From a virus, in the IMG/VR virus record IMGVR_UViG_3300028577_000023, positions 1 to 40,475 of that record: a stretch of DNA of 40,475 bases. One strand, 5' to 3'. The translations under genes and the position numbers were made by a program. The notes below the pieces were generated by a model that saw nothing but the letters and a program-made list of their open reading frames with translations, did not search any database and was not told the DNA's origin. Position 1 is the stretch's first letter. Each line of letters begins with the position of its first letter. Positions 19,211 to 27,961 of this stretch are shown here, in pieces.

Positions 19211-21506
19211 TATTTACCTTCACTTTAAGTTCTTCTATTTCGTTTTTAAGCTTTTTAACTTCATTCAATAACATCGGAATCAGCCAGAGATAACGGACTG
19301 TTTGTGCCATTCCTTTCTTATCGTATTGAACAAGCTCTGGGAATATATCATCTACCTCTTCTGCGATCAGACCGTATTGAGTCATCTTGGTTTCTTCATC
19401 TGAAACGCTGTCGGACTTCTTGAACTGGAAGGTTACTGGTCTAAGCTTATGAATGAGAGAAGACGTATCTCCCATGTCTACTATATTGTCTTTGAATCTC
19501 TTAGAGGATGTTGTAGTTCCCAACACATCTGATCCGTTCACTAAGACAGCTACTCCGGCAGCCGAAGTTTTTCCGTTTATACCGCAGATGACAGCCTTAT
19601 TGACTTGCTGGTTTCCTGTTCCTGTTCCGTTACCGATTGTTAGAACGTTGGACTGACCTGTTGTACCTACGGAGTTTATGTCAATGTTGCTTGACTCTGA
19701 ACCTGTGTAGTTAACCCCTGTCTGATCACCTACCCCGCAGTTGTAGCTGCCTGTGATCAAACTTTGATAGCATCCGTGACCTACTCCTGCGTTGTTTCCA
19801 CCTGTGGTTACGGCTGTACAAAATTGGTATCCAATCCCGCAGTTTTTTGTTCCACTGGTTAAAGCTTTAAGTGAGTTCTGTCCAAAGCTTTGGTTGAATT
19901 GACCTGTTGCTGCAACTCTTCCTGCTCCAGTTCCGTAAACAGTATTATTGTTTCCGTCTGTGGCCAATAGAGTCATAGTGGTTGCTGTTCCACTGAATGT
20001 TGACGTTAGACTCATGCCAGTAGCTGTGAAAGTCACAGTTGAGCCTGTGACCGACCCAGTATCTCCGTTGATTGTGGTAATCCCAGAAGATGCAGCAGCA
20101 GCCCATGAAGGAATACCCGCAGCTAGAGTTAAGACGAATCCGTTGGTCGTAGCGGCAAGCTTTGAAAGAGTGTTTGATGCAGAGGCATACAAGATATCGC
20201 CAGTAGCATAGCTAGTTTGACCTGTACCGCCAAATGTTGGCCCTACTGCTGTACCTTGCCATACACCCGTTGCAATCGTTCCTAGCGTTGTTATGGAGGT
20301 CTGACCTACATAGGTAGCGGCTATGTCAATTTGAGGCGTTGTACCCCCGCTAGAAGTGATCCTATTGGCAGTTCCTGTTACTGATGTCACGCCCGTACCG
20401 GCTGGGGTAGCCCATGTGCCGTCTCCTCTCCAGAAAGTTGAGGCTGAAGCAGAAGTTCCACTATTAAGATGAGAGACCGCCAAGTTGCCTGTAACGTAGA
20501 GAGCCAAGTCAATGGCTGTTCCGTTCCAAACTCCGGTAGTTATTGTGCCAAGAGTAGTAATGGATGATTGACCGACATAAGAAGCCGAGATGTCTATCTG
20601 AGGAGTTGTTCCGCCAGTTGAAGTGATTCGGTTTAGAGTTCCTGTGACTGAAGTTACTCCAGTTCCAGCAGGTGTTGCCCAAGTCCCATCCCCTCGCCAG
20701 AATGTAGAAGCAGAGGCTGAGGTTCCAGAGTTCAAGTGAGAAACTGCTAGGTTTCCGGTGACGTATAAGGCTAGATCAATCGCAGTTCCGTTCCATACGC
20801 CTGTAGTGATTGTTCCTAGGGTAGTGATAGAGCTTTGTCCAACGTATGAGGCTGAAATATCTATTTGTGGGTTTTGTCCACCTGTAGAGGTTATTCGGTT
20901 GGCTGTTCCTGATACCGATAGAACTCCAAGACCTGAAGAGTTGAGTGTTACGAATCCGTTTGCGTCTACTGCAAATCCGGCTGAGTCAAAGTGAGAGACT
21001 CCGTTTGCACCAATTGTAGAGGCTGCTTGGTTTGAGCTTCTTTGTATTTGTATTGTATAAGTGTTTGCCGCGAGTGAGTTAGTGCGGATTACGTTTGCTG
21101 TGGTTCCAGCTGCAACTTGACCGCCTGTGACTGTGATTACGCTAGCTAAAGGAGTAACTGGGTTTGTTCCAGGAGCCGTGAAAGCATCCACTTGCATGTT
21201 GGTGTCGCCAGCTGTAGCATCTAGGGTCACAAATCCGTTTGCATCTACATCAAAGTCTCCAGTGTAGAACGATGCGATACCAGCACGTGTAGAACTAGTT
21301 GTTGCGAATGCTTGAGCTAGTTGAACTTGGTAGGTGATAGTATTTCCAGACCCAATAGACCTAAAAGGATTGGTTCCGGCTGTGACAACGGCACCTAGAA
21401 GCTCTAGGGTGTTAGCAATAGGGATTGCGAACCCGACGTTGGCGATGAAAAGTGTTGGGATCTCCGGATGGGTACCGATGACATCTATAATTCCTTCCTG
21501 ACTCAT
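19203..21506 (-). CDS. Tail fibre/spike with C-terminal intramolecular chaperone (peptidase S74)
   Basis: A 767-residue fibre. The C-terminal ~100 residues hold the S74 chaperone: [44 protein letters not shown], and a coiled-coil end. This domain helps the trimer fold and cuts itself off at the serine of SSKRFK. The middle contains tandem 89-residue units ([53 protein letters not shown]), two complete and one partial, plus a module shared with 17993-19210. The protein is likely the main adhesion fibre. The ATG overlaps the preceding stop as ATGA. Confidence 0.85.
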   Translation of the reverse strand: MSQEGIIDVIGTHPEIPTLFIANVGFAIPIANTLELLGAVVTAGTNPFRSIGSGNTITYQVQLAQAFATTSSTRAGIASFYTGDFDVDANGFVTLDATAGDTNMQVDAFTAPGTNPVTPLASVITVTGGQVAAGTTANVIRTNSLAANTYTIQIQRSSNQAASTIGANGVSHFDSAGFAVDANGFVTLNSSGLGVLSVSGTANRITSTGGQNPQIDISASYVGQSSITTLGTITTGVWNGTAIDLALYVTGNLAVSHLNSGTSASASTFWRGDGTWATPAGTGVTSVTGTLNRITSTGGTTPQIDISASYVGQSSITTLGTITTGVWNGTAIDLALYVTGNLAVSHLNSGTSASASTFWRGDGTWATPAGTGVTSVTGTANRITSSGGTTPQIDIAATYVGQTSITTLGTIATGVWQGTAVGPTFGGTGQTSYATGDILYASASNTLSKLAATTNGFVLTLAAGIPSWAAAASSGITTINGDTGSVTGSTVTFTATGMSLTSTFSGTATTMTLLATDGNNNTVYGTGAGRVAATGQFNQSFGQNSLKALTSGTKNCGIGYQFCTAVTTGGNNAGVGHGCYQSLITGSYNCGVGDQTGVNYTGSESSNIDINSVGTTGQSNVLTIGNGTGTGNQQVNKAVICGINGKTSAAGVAVLVNGSDVLGTTTSSKRFKDNIVDMGDTSSLIHKLRPVTFQFKKSDSVSDEETKMTQYGLIAEEVDDIFPELVQYDKKGMAQTVRYLWLIPMLLNEVKKLKNEIEELKVKVNNG
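20376..20909 (-). repeat. Tandem 267-base units in the fibre gene (near-identical protein, divergent DNA)
   Basis: Unit 1 at 20643-20909 and unit 2 at 20376-20642 each encode 89 residues that differ only at the A/L following GT and at QN/TT. At DNA level many synonymous positions differ: in the 13-codon stretch [13 protein letters not shown], 10 of the 11 degenerate codons differ between units. A third, partial unit follows below 20376. Confidence 0.85.
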
Positions 21507-22171
21507 TGAACCCTCTCTTTCAATCTTTCAATCAATGTATATACGTTTTCAAACTTCTTCTGATCGTAGCCTACTGCTTTCTTGAGAAGAGCTATCTCCT
21601 TTACTAAACCTATGAAGTCAATCTTGAACGCTTGAAAGTGATCTTCCATCTCTTTCTTTAGAGGCTTGAATTCCTCTACTGAAGGGATGTCTTTTCTAAC
21701 ACCTTCCAACTGATCAGCTGCATGAGCCTTTAGATCGCTTACGGCTTTCTGGAAGAAGTCATAGTTAGAACCCACTTCCTCCTGTAGAACTGCTAACTTT
21801 GCAAAGTGTGGATACGTAGCTTTGACGTGATCCTCTTTGGTAAGGAAGTGTTCTTGGAATTCATCCAATCGGAAGTCAAGATGGCTCTGTAGTTCAAGAC
21901 ATTTAGACTCTAGATCGCCTATCCTTTGGAAGAATTGGTCTAGCTTCTTTAGGACTTCTTGGTGAAGATTCTCAAAAGAGATCAACACTTGTTTTCTATC
22001 ACTGTCGGCTTTGGCAATCACCTCTCCATGTCTCATGACAAGCGCATCCAATCCCTTAGAAAGAGCCTGAACCTGCTGGCTAGTCTGATACATTAAGTCC
22101 TGGTGATTCTTTATCTCCTGAGCGACTCTGATATCAACTTCTGATCTGTCCTTAAGCGTAAACGTCTTCAA
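21503..22171 (-). CDS. Coiled-coil structural protein
   Basis: A 222-residue, highly charged, helical protein with long heptad-like stretches ([39 protein letters not shown]), typical of a fibre shaft, tail-shaft or assembly protein. The frame starts from a TTG at 22171 with GGAG nine bases upstream, overlapping the previous gene by 20 bases; an ATG at residue 27 is the alternative. It lies between a small virion protein and the S74 fibre; probably a coiled-coil element of the adhesion apparatus. Confidence 0.6.
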   Translation of the reverse strand: MKTFTLKDRSEVDIRVAQEIKNHQDLMYQTSQQVQALSKGLDALVMRHGEVIAKADSDRKQVLISFENLHQEVLKKLDQFFQRIGDLESKCLELQSHLDFRLDEFQEHFLTKEDHVKATYPHFAKLAVLQEEVGSNYDFFQKAVSDLKAHAADQLEGVRKDIPSVEEFKPLKKEMEDHFQAFKIDFIGLVKEIALLKKAVGYDQKKFENVYTLIERLKERVQ

Positions 22172-22490
22172 TGTACACAGCTCCGCTTACTGGTGCAGTT
22201 ACTTGCTTAACATAGAACTGCGTCCCCTTAGCAATGACGAAGTTATCGTCTTTTCCAGGTACTAAGTTCGCTGTAAGGTCATACAACTTAAATGACCCTG
22301 CTGGTAAGAAGATTTGACCCGCAGCATTAGTGTTATCCGTGCTGAGGATCATGTCTCCCTGTGTCTTGTTGGTGAAACAGATGATTCGTGCTTCTTGAGT
22401 AAACGGAGTGCCTAAGGCTGCATATGCACCTGAGATGCCACCGAACGCTAAAGAGCGCAACGTATCAAAGTAAACTTTCTTTGCTGACAT
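22152..22490 (-). CDS. Small structural protein
   Basis: A 112-residue beta-rich protein (MSAKKVYFDTLRSLAFGGIS then ARIICFTNKTQGDMILSTD), with AGGAG before the ATG. The sequence matches small virion proteins found beside fibre genes; similar to the pattern of phage proteins with a DNTNAAGQIFLPAGSFKLYD-type core. A baseplate or fibre-attachment role is inferred from context. Confidence 0.65.
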   Translation of the reverse strand: MSAKKVYFDTLRSLAFGGISGAYAALGTPFTQEARIICFTNKTQGDMILSTDNTNAAGQIFLPAGSFKLYDLTANLVPGKDDNFVIAKGTQFYVKQVTAPVSGAVYIEDVYA

Positions 22491-22500
22491 GTTGCTCTCC

Positions 22501-23532
22501 TTAGTTTATGACGATAAAGTTCATTACGATATCGGCAGTTGAAGTAGTTGCACCTGTTCCGTTTGTTACAACGATTGCAGAAGATCCCGCAGTGTTTGTA
22601 ACGCTCTTGATTGACAAGGCAGCCCCTGTAGTTGCTCCACTCATAGAGTAGATAACTTGAGTTGTTGCACCTGTGATCGCTGAGTTTGTGATCGTCAATG
22701 TGAGATCAGCAGCAGCGGCAATACTTACAGTCGTGAATGTCGCTTGACCTGATCGTCCGTTTACAACTACTGGAGAAGCAGCAACACCTGAAGCAGCTGG
22801 TGAGTTGAACAAGAGTCCACTTCCGGCTGTTGATCCTACGAAGTTACCGTTCGTTGCTGTGATCGCACCGAGAGTAGCTGTAAGAGTTGTTGTGGCTGCG
22901 ACTGATCCTGGGGCTATAACCGCTGAAGGCAAGCTGAATGTGATCGTGCTTCCTGCACCTGTTGATGTGATCTGGCTAGCTGTACCAAGAAGGTTGAAGT
23001 TACCAGAGGTTGGGGAAAGCGCGCCGCCTGATCCACCTGTGAGAGTAGCTATCAAAGCTGTTCCGGCAGTCACTGAGATTGTCAGTGTAGAACCTGAACC
23101 GGCTACTGCTACCGCACCTGAACCTATGATTGACATGGCTCCAGCTGTTGGGCTACGAGCTCCACCTGAGTTACCAGCAATCGTTGCTACGAGGGCTGTA
23201 CCTGGAGTGATTGATCCTGTGAGAGTAGATCCTGAACCTGCGAAAGCCAAAGCTCCAGCACCTAGGATGTTAATGTTACCCAAAGTAGGAGAGAGCGCGC
23301 CGCCCGAGTTACCTGTAAGGGTTGTGATGTCTCCAGAAGAACTTGTCCCGAGAGAAATCCAGCTTCCAGATCCAGGCCACATAAAGGCTCCTGGGGTAGC
23401 TGTGTTTAGCCAAAGAGTACCCTTCACATAAGCTTTATCGCTTGACGTTGGGTTCCTTGTGGCTGTTTGTAAATCAGGTGGAAGGATAGCCCTAACACCC
23501 AGGTATTGTCTTGCTGCTCTAGATAGGGCCAT
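22501..23532 (-). CDS. Repetitive fibre-like protein
   Basis: A 343-residue protein with glycine/serine/threonine-rich repeats: three units of 37-40 residues with the pattern T(L/I)xGxSGGxxSPTxGxxxxxG, then GSGSTLTxSxTxGTALxAT. The C-terminal part has a beta pattern and ends STADIVMNFIVIN. The N-terminus ARQYLGVRAILPPDLQTATR-NPTSSDKAYVKGTLWLNTAT is a form common at the start of phage tail-fibre-associated proteins. CAGGAG lies before the ATG. Likely an adhesion protein attached to the tail. Confidence 0.65.
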   Translation of the reverse strand: MALSRAARQYLGVRAILPPDLQTATRNPTSSDKAYVKGTLWLNTATPGAFMWPGSGSWISLGTSSSGDITTLTGNSGGALSPTLGNINILGAGALAFAGSGSTLTGSITPGTALVATIAGNSGGARSPTAGAMSIIGSGAVAVAGSGSTLTISVTAGTALIATLTGGSGGALSPTSGNFNLLGTASQITSTGAGSTITFSLPSAVIAPGSVAATTTLTATLGAITATNGNFVGSTAGSGLLFNSPAASGVAASPVVVNGRSGQATFTTVSIAAAADLTLTITNSAITGATTQVIYSMSGATTGAALSIKSVTNTAGSSAIVVTNGTGATTSTADIVMNFIVIN

Positions 23533-23610
23533 AACCTCACTCCTGTGGTTTAAAGATTTTTCTTTACACTACCACGGGAGGTGTCAAAAGTATATAGAAA
23601 TTCTTTGAAT

Positions 23611-23640
23611 TTGACTTTTCCCTATGAAGAATGATATAGT
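23611..23640 (+). promoter_or_regulatory. Predicted promoter (TTGACT / TGATATAGT) for the 23685 gene
   Basis: TTGACT at 23611-23616, an 18-base spacer, then TATAGT at 23635-23640 with TGA before it: the strongest of four TGATATAGT promoters in this window. It points to the plus-strand 32-residue ORF and would also drive antisense RNA into the virion gene at 23780-25654. Confidence 0.7.
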
Positions 23641-23684
23641 GGGATACTAAAAATATATATACAATGATATGTAGGGGTAAAGAT

Positions 23685-23783
23685 ATGGCTTATATTTTGA
23701 GCGCATTAGCATGGGTATCTGGAATGGCTCTTCTATTCCAAGCTTGGTTTTGGATTAAGAGACAATTGGGAATGAAGATCTAA
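23685..23783 (+). CDS. Tiny hydrophobic membrane protein
   Basis: A 32-residue ORF, MAYILSALAWVSGMALLFQA-WFWIKRQLGMKI, one transmembrane helix with a basic end. AGGGG lies about nine bases upstream and a strong promoter precedes it. It is the only plus-strand gene inside the 21-kb virion block and its stop overlaps the end of the convergent gene. Possibly a lysis or regulatory mini-protein; unknown. Confidence 0.55.
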   Translation: MAYILSALAWVSGMALLFQAWFWIKRQLGMKI

Positions 23784-25654
23784 TCTTCGTCCTCTTCGCC
23801 AGGTCTATACATCTGAAGATCATTAATGCCTTGTTTCCAGAAGTCATCAAGGCTTCCGTATTCATCTATGATTTCGCTTTCTAGAGTTGCGAAGTCTTTA
23901 CCCATATTAGAGAATGAACCGTTGGCGGCATTCTTTAGAATGTTAGCATAAGTCTTACGAGCTACTGGACGAGTTAACGCCCAACCTCTGAAGTAATCAA
24001 ACATAGGCTTAGCGGCTAAAGCTGCTACTCCTACCCCAGGAACTTTAGCTAGAACAAATCCAGCTAATGGGCCCCATTCACCTACCTTGAACTTATGCTT
24101 GGCAGAGTTGGCGTATTGAGTGGTAGCTTTCTGAGCTCTCTCCCCGTATTCGGCGATTTGACGAAGCTCTTTTACTCCATCTTCTCCAATGTCTTTGGTA
24201 AGTTGAGCTCTACTAGTTTTGTTGTTCAACACTTGGTTGAGTTTCTTAGCACTGAACTCCCCATTAGGGAATGCCTTAGCGATCAATCCTTCCGTTCTAG
24301 CAAGAGAGGCATTCTGAGCAAAGATTGTATTCGCTGCTTTATGCGCTTCTACTAGTTCTTTGCCTCCTTGTTTCTCAATGGTATTACGGACTCTGTCGTT
24401 CAGAAAGGCATACGTATTCTTCACTTCATCTTCAACGCCACTGTATTCTGCTTTCTTGTAGATTCCTTTTACGTTTGAATTGTAGTTCTTAGTCTGTTGT
24501 ATCAGTTGTTCAGCACTTGCAGATTTTCCTTTAGCAGAAGAAGTTGATTCAATAGGATTTCCTTGTGCATCTAAAATCTGCTTACCCTTTTTAGCAGGAG
24601 CGGATAGCTTTCTCTTCTCTTCTTCTAAGATTCTAATAGACGCTTCTTGAGCAGTACTTGGAGAGGGAGCTAGGGATTTGATACGGGCAATCTCTCTATC
24701 AATGTCTGAGATTATCTCGCTGGTATCTATAGGAGTTTTGTGCTCTTTAGCTAACTTTGTAGCTACCTCATAAGCCTCATCCTCTAAGACTTCTAAGTCT
24801 TTACCTTGGCCACGCATCTTGCTTACAGGAATCTTTCCTTCAACGATCTTTTTAATGGCTTCATCAGTGGTCATTCCTAGGTCTTTTTCAAATGCTGCCT
24901 TACGGGATTTAGAAATCTTAGCACTAGATCCAGAAGTATCTTCTATCATGAACTCCATCAATGGTAGTCCATGTTTCTCCGCTACATCTATGATTCTCTT
25001 CTGCTCAGCTGTAAAAGTTCTAGCTGATTTCTCTAGAGTGGCTAGACCTCCAGTCACATCTCCAGCTAATTCAGATACAAACTCAGGAGCACCAGCTTCT
25101 CTAAGGGCTGCCGTTGTAGTTGCTCCGGCTATTCCAGCTTTTGCAGCCTTCCCCCATCCCTTTCCTCTGGTTAAACCAGCTAGAAAGAAAAGTTTATTGA
25201 AGAACTTTCCAGTCTTTGTTTTTGGTTCAGCAATGTTTGTCCCGAAGTTCTCATCTATCTTTCTCTCTAAAAGTTCTTGAGTAGGGATGAATTCTCCTTG
25301 CTGCATCACAGTCTGGATGTACTTGTTTCTGTCGAATGGTTTTCCAGCCTTGGCAAAGGCATCTTCTAGTTCATCAATATCAGTGAGACCTTCTCCTACC
25401 ATAGCGATCTTTAGAACGTCTAGTGGCCATGTAAATGCTTGTCCTAATCCAGCAGCAGATTGCACTCCAGCCTCTTTAAGAGAATCCCACCAAGTTGCCT
25501 CTTCAGCTTCTTTAGACTTGGAGTATTCAGCCATATCAATGGTGCCCTCATATTGCTCGGCTTCATCAGCAGCTTGTCTCTGCTGACTGTATGCAGCCAT
25601 GTCAATACCTTCGTCTTCTTCTTCAATGGGTAGGTTTTGTGCTGGTAGGCTCAT
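23780..25654 (-). CDS. Probable internal virion / DNA ejection protein
   Basis: A 624-residue protein from the ATG at 25654 (TAATG overlap with the upstream stop; the frame is open back to 25669). N-terminus SLPAQNLPIEEEDEGIDMAA is acidic with two similar IDMAAYSQ/IDMAEYSK pieces. A hydrophobic stretch KAAKAGIAGATTTAALREAG and another WGPLAGFVLAKVPGVGVAAL are suited to membrane insertion; the rest is helical and charged. Position among internal proteins, size and composition fit ejection proteins that leave the capsid before the DNA. No lytic domain is evident. Confidence 0.65.
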   Translation of the reverse strand: MSLPAQNLPIEEEDEGIDMAAYSQQRQAADEAEQYEGTIDMAEYSKSKEAEEATWWDSLKEAGVQSAAGLGQAFTWPLDVLKIAMVGEGLTDIDELEDAFAKAGKPFDRNKYIQTVMQQGEFIPTQELLERKIDENFGTNIAEPKTKTGKFFNKLFFLAGLTRGKGWGKAAKAGIAGATTTAALREAGAPEFVSELAGDVTGGLATLEKSARTFTAEQKRIIDVAEKHGLPLMEFMIEDTSGSSAKISKSRKAAFEKDLGMTTDEAIKKIVEGKIPVSKMRGQGKDLEVLEDEAYEVATKLAKEHKTPIDTSEIISDIDREIARIKSLAPSPSTAQEASIRILEEEKRKLSAPAKKGKQILDAQGNPIESTSSAKGKSASAEQLIQQTKNYNSNVKGIYKKAEYSGVEDEVKNTYAFLNDRVRNTIEKQGGKELVEAHKAANTIFAQNASLARTEGLIAKAFPNGEFSAKKLNQVLNNKTSRAQLTKDIGEDGVKELRQIAEYGERAQKATTQYANSAKHKFKVGEWGPLAGFVLAKVPGVGVAALAAKPMFDYFRGWALTRPVARKTYANILKNAANGSFSNMGKDFATLESEIIDEYGSLDDFWKQGINDLQMYRPGEEDED

Positions 25655-27012
25655 TAGAAGTCTCTCCATTTTTTCTCTTTCAACGACTCAACTCTATCAT
25701 TTGGAACTGCTCTGAAATCTCCTTTTGGAGTTTGCATCAAAGTCATTCCTCTAAACTTATCTGGGTTCTCTGCTTTGATGTTGATGTAATCAGAAGCTTT
25801 AACCAAGTTGTTGATCTTACCTATTAACTCTTGCTCTTTGGCTTCGACTTTTTCACCAACGACTTTAGAAATCTGAATATAGTTTGCATCACGGCCATAA
25901 TGTTTGAGAGCCTCGTTTAATGTGTTGTTGTATACAGATTCTAATTCGTTGGTATATTCCATCTGTTTTAGAATCAGTCTTCTTCCTTGTTCATCATTTA
26001 ACAATGAAGGTAATTGAGATTTGAACGTTCTAATATCAAAGTCAGATATCACGGAACCTAACTGAGCTTTGATACCTTCTAAGTACTGGTTAAGGTTCTT
26101 TACATAGAGAGCTGTCTGAGGATTCTGTTGCTTAGTCAAGGCAGCAGTAGGTCTGATATCCCCTGTATTCGGGTCAATAGTAATCAAGCGACCAAGACCA
26201 TCAGGGAGATATTTCCCATCGTTGATCTCTGTCATCGTCTTAATTCTGTTGTTGTTATTAGTCAGAATCTTCTTAGAGTCAGTAGTCTCTTTGATAGCCT
26301 TACTATTCTCTTTTTGGTTCTCATTCTCCCAAGCAACTCTTTGATCGTAGTTCAGCAATTTAGGCAGTTCAGGTTCTGGCCAATCTTTCTCAGGAACAGG
26401 AGTTTTCGCTTTAGCGTCTTTCTTCTCTTGAGGAGTGATAGGATCATCTACGAATACAGGTCTTTCTCCTGTAGGAGCCGAAGCATCGGGTACTGTTACT
26501 GCGCTAGGTGCAGGAGAGGATTCAGGAGTTCCTTCAGGGATTGTAACTAATGGTGCACGAATCTTTCTTTCCTTAAGCTCTTTGTGTTCTCTAGCTAGGA
26601 TTTGTTGAACGCCTGGCTTAGAGTCCAAATAGAAGTCGGCAATTTCTTCAGGCCAACCATCCTTAATCAAGTTGTCTTTCTGTCTAACCTTCTCTTCTTG
26701 AGTCAAGATTCCTTTGTTTACCTTAGCATTCAAAGCCTTGTCTCTTTCAGTGATAGTCTTTCTCATTTGATTCAAAGACTCTTGAGTTTGTAGTCTCTTA
26801 GAAGGAGAAACGTTGCTCTTCTCAAGATTCAACTGTAGATCTTCCCAAGCATTGGCATCCTCACGATTGGCTTTATAATCGTCTATGATCTTACCAATCT
26901 CTACTTGGTCGTTCTTATCTTTGAAACTCTTTCCTAATTTAGAGAAGAACTCTTCCACTCCAGTTGGTTCTGGCTGATTCTCTGTAGTATCTACAACTTG
27001 AACTTGTGGCAT
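25654..27012 (-). CDS. Probable internal virion protein
   Basis: A 452-residue protein, helical and charged, with a proline/alanine-rich centre (residues 145-215, e.g. TIPEGTPESSPAPSAVTVPD). The first 130 residues and last 200 are helical (SFKDKNDQVEIGKIIDDYK; LESVYNNTLNEALKHYGRD). It overlaps the next ejection-type gene as TAATG. Such multi-domain, low-identity proteins in this position are normally packaged in the capsid of podoviruses. No enzymatic motif was seen. Confidence 0.6.
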   Translation of the reverse strand: MPQVQVVDTTENQPEPTGVEEFFSKLGKSFKDKNDQVEIGKIIDDYKANREDANAWEDLQLNLEKSNVSPSKRLQTQESLNQMRKTITERDKALNAKVNKGILTQEEKVRQKDNLIKDGWPEEIADFYLDSKPGVQQILAREHKELKERKIRAPLVTIPEGTPESSPAPSAVTVPDASAPTGERPVFVDDPITPQEKKDAKAKTPVPEKDWPEPELPKLLNYDQRVAWENENQKENSKAIKETTDSKKILTNNNNRIKTMTEINDGKYLPDGLGRLITIDPNTGDIRPTAALTKQQNPQTALYVKNLNQYLEGIKAQLGSVISDFDIRTFKSQLPSLLNDEQGRRLILKQMEYTNELESVYNNTLNEALKHYGRDANYIQISKVVGEKVEAKEQELIGKINNLVKASDYINIKAENPDKFRGMTLMQTPKGDFRAVPNDRVESLKEKKWRDF

Positions 27013-27021
27013 TTTCTTCTC

Positions 27022-27660
27022 CTATTTGAAGTAATTGGCTAGTTGTTCAGTCATCTCAGGAGTGATGGATTTCAAGACTGAGTTGATGTCAAATCCTCCA
27101 CCAGTTCCAGCTGATTTATCATAGGCAAATGTTTGTCGGTTCTGAAGGTTTTCAACTGCTGATCGCTTAGCATTTCTAGCGTTGTTCTGTTCTCCATAGA
27201 GATATTCAGCTCTCTTACCGTTTAGGTTCTCTTGGATGTCTCTAGCTGTTTTAGCCAAAGCGTCTCCAGCATAGGAACTGTTTTGCAGTCCATTGCTTCG
27301 GAATTGTCCGGTGATCTCAGGAGCAAGTTTCTCTTGGAAGTTACGGTAAGCCGGATTGGCAATGTTCTTGTCAAACACCGCGTTGGCTTCTTCTGGATTG
27401 TAGTTGTAAAGATCAGCAAGTGGCCCTTTCCCAAGGATAGAGTCATGTTGTTGTTCATTCAACTGTTGTTGTCTTTTGTCTAGAGAAGAGACCTTCTTCT
27501 TCTTTTTCTTCTTGCTACCGAAAAGACCTGCTACTCCCCCGATAAGTCCACCAACTCCTGCTCCAATTGCTGTACCTACACCAGGGATTACAGAACCAAT
27601 GGTTGCGCCAGTGGAAGCTCCACCGAGTGCTCCTTTTGCTCCACCTGTCCAATCTGCCAT
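27022..27660 (-). CDS. Internal virion protein with glycine zipper
   Basis: A 212-residue protein. Residues 5-48 form a glycine-zipper stretch (GAKGALGGASTGATIGSVIP then GTAIGAGVGGLIGGVAGLFG) followed by a lysine run KKKKKKK, then a helical, glutamine-rich body. Glycine zippers of this kind are typical of phage ejection proteins that insert into the host membrane. AGGA precedes the ATG. It is the first of three likely internal proteins after the tail genes. Confidence 0.7.
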   Translation of the reverse strand: MADWTGGAKGALGGASTGATIGSVIPGVGTAIGAGVGGLIGGVAGLFGSKKKKKKKVSSLDKRQQQLNEQQHDSILGKGPLADLYNYNPEEANAVFDKNIANPAYRNFQEKLAPEITGQFRSNGLQNSSYAGDALAKTARDIQENLNGKRAEYLYGEQNNARNAKRSAVENLQNRQTFAYDKSAGTGGGFDINSVLKSITPEMTEQLANYFK

Positions 27661-27679
27661 ATAATCCTACCTTTGTTAT

Positions 27680-27961
27680 CTAAGTTATCAAAGTCCACAC
27701 AACAATATTTGGTGTAGTCCTGCTTGTCATTATCCATGCTTGATCTGTATCTGTTCTAACCGTAATGTCCCCAATTGAGAAGAACGAATTCCTCTGGTCG
27801 TTTGCAGATGGATCAGCTCCACTTACCACATCTTTTTTAATCCCCTGTGATAGAGCGTTAACTATGTCTGTATACATCTGTGACAATTGATTAGAAAGAG
27901 TAGGAGACAGTTCTTTAATCTCTGATCCAAAGTTCTTATAGACTGGAAGATTAAAACTCAT
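27680..27961 (-). CDS. Small virion-associated protein
   Basis: A 93-residue protein, MSFNLPVYKNFGSEIKELSP with a helical N-terminal half and a beta C-terminal half (FSIGDITVRTDTDQAWIMTS). It overlaps the stop of the tail gene at 27958 as ATGA. Virion role by context only. Confidence 0.6.
   Translation of the reverse strand: MSFNLPVYKNFGSEIKELSPTLSNQLSQMYTDIVNALSQGIKKDVVSGADPSANDQRNSFFSIGDITVRTDTDQAWIMTSRTTPNIVVWTLIT

Noticed and set aside
22805-23431. A 208-residue proline/valine-rich plus-strand ORF
   Set aside because: It is the complement of the repetitive fibre-like gene; the composition is explained by the glycine/serine/threonine repeats on the other strand.
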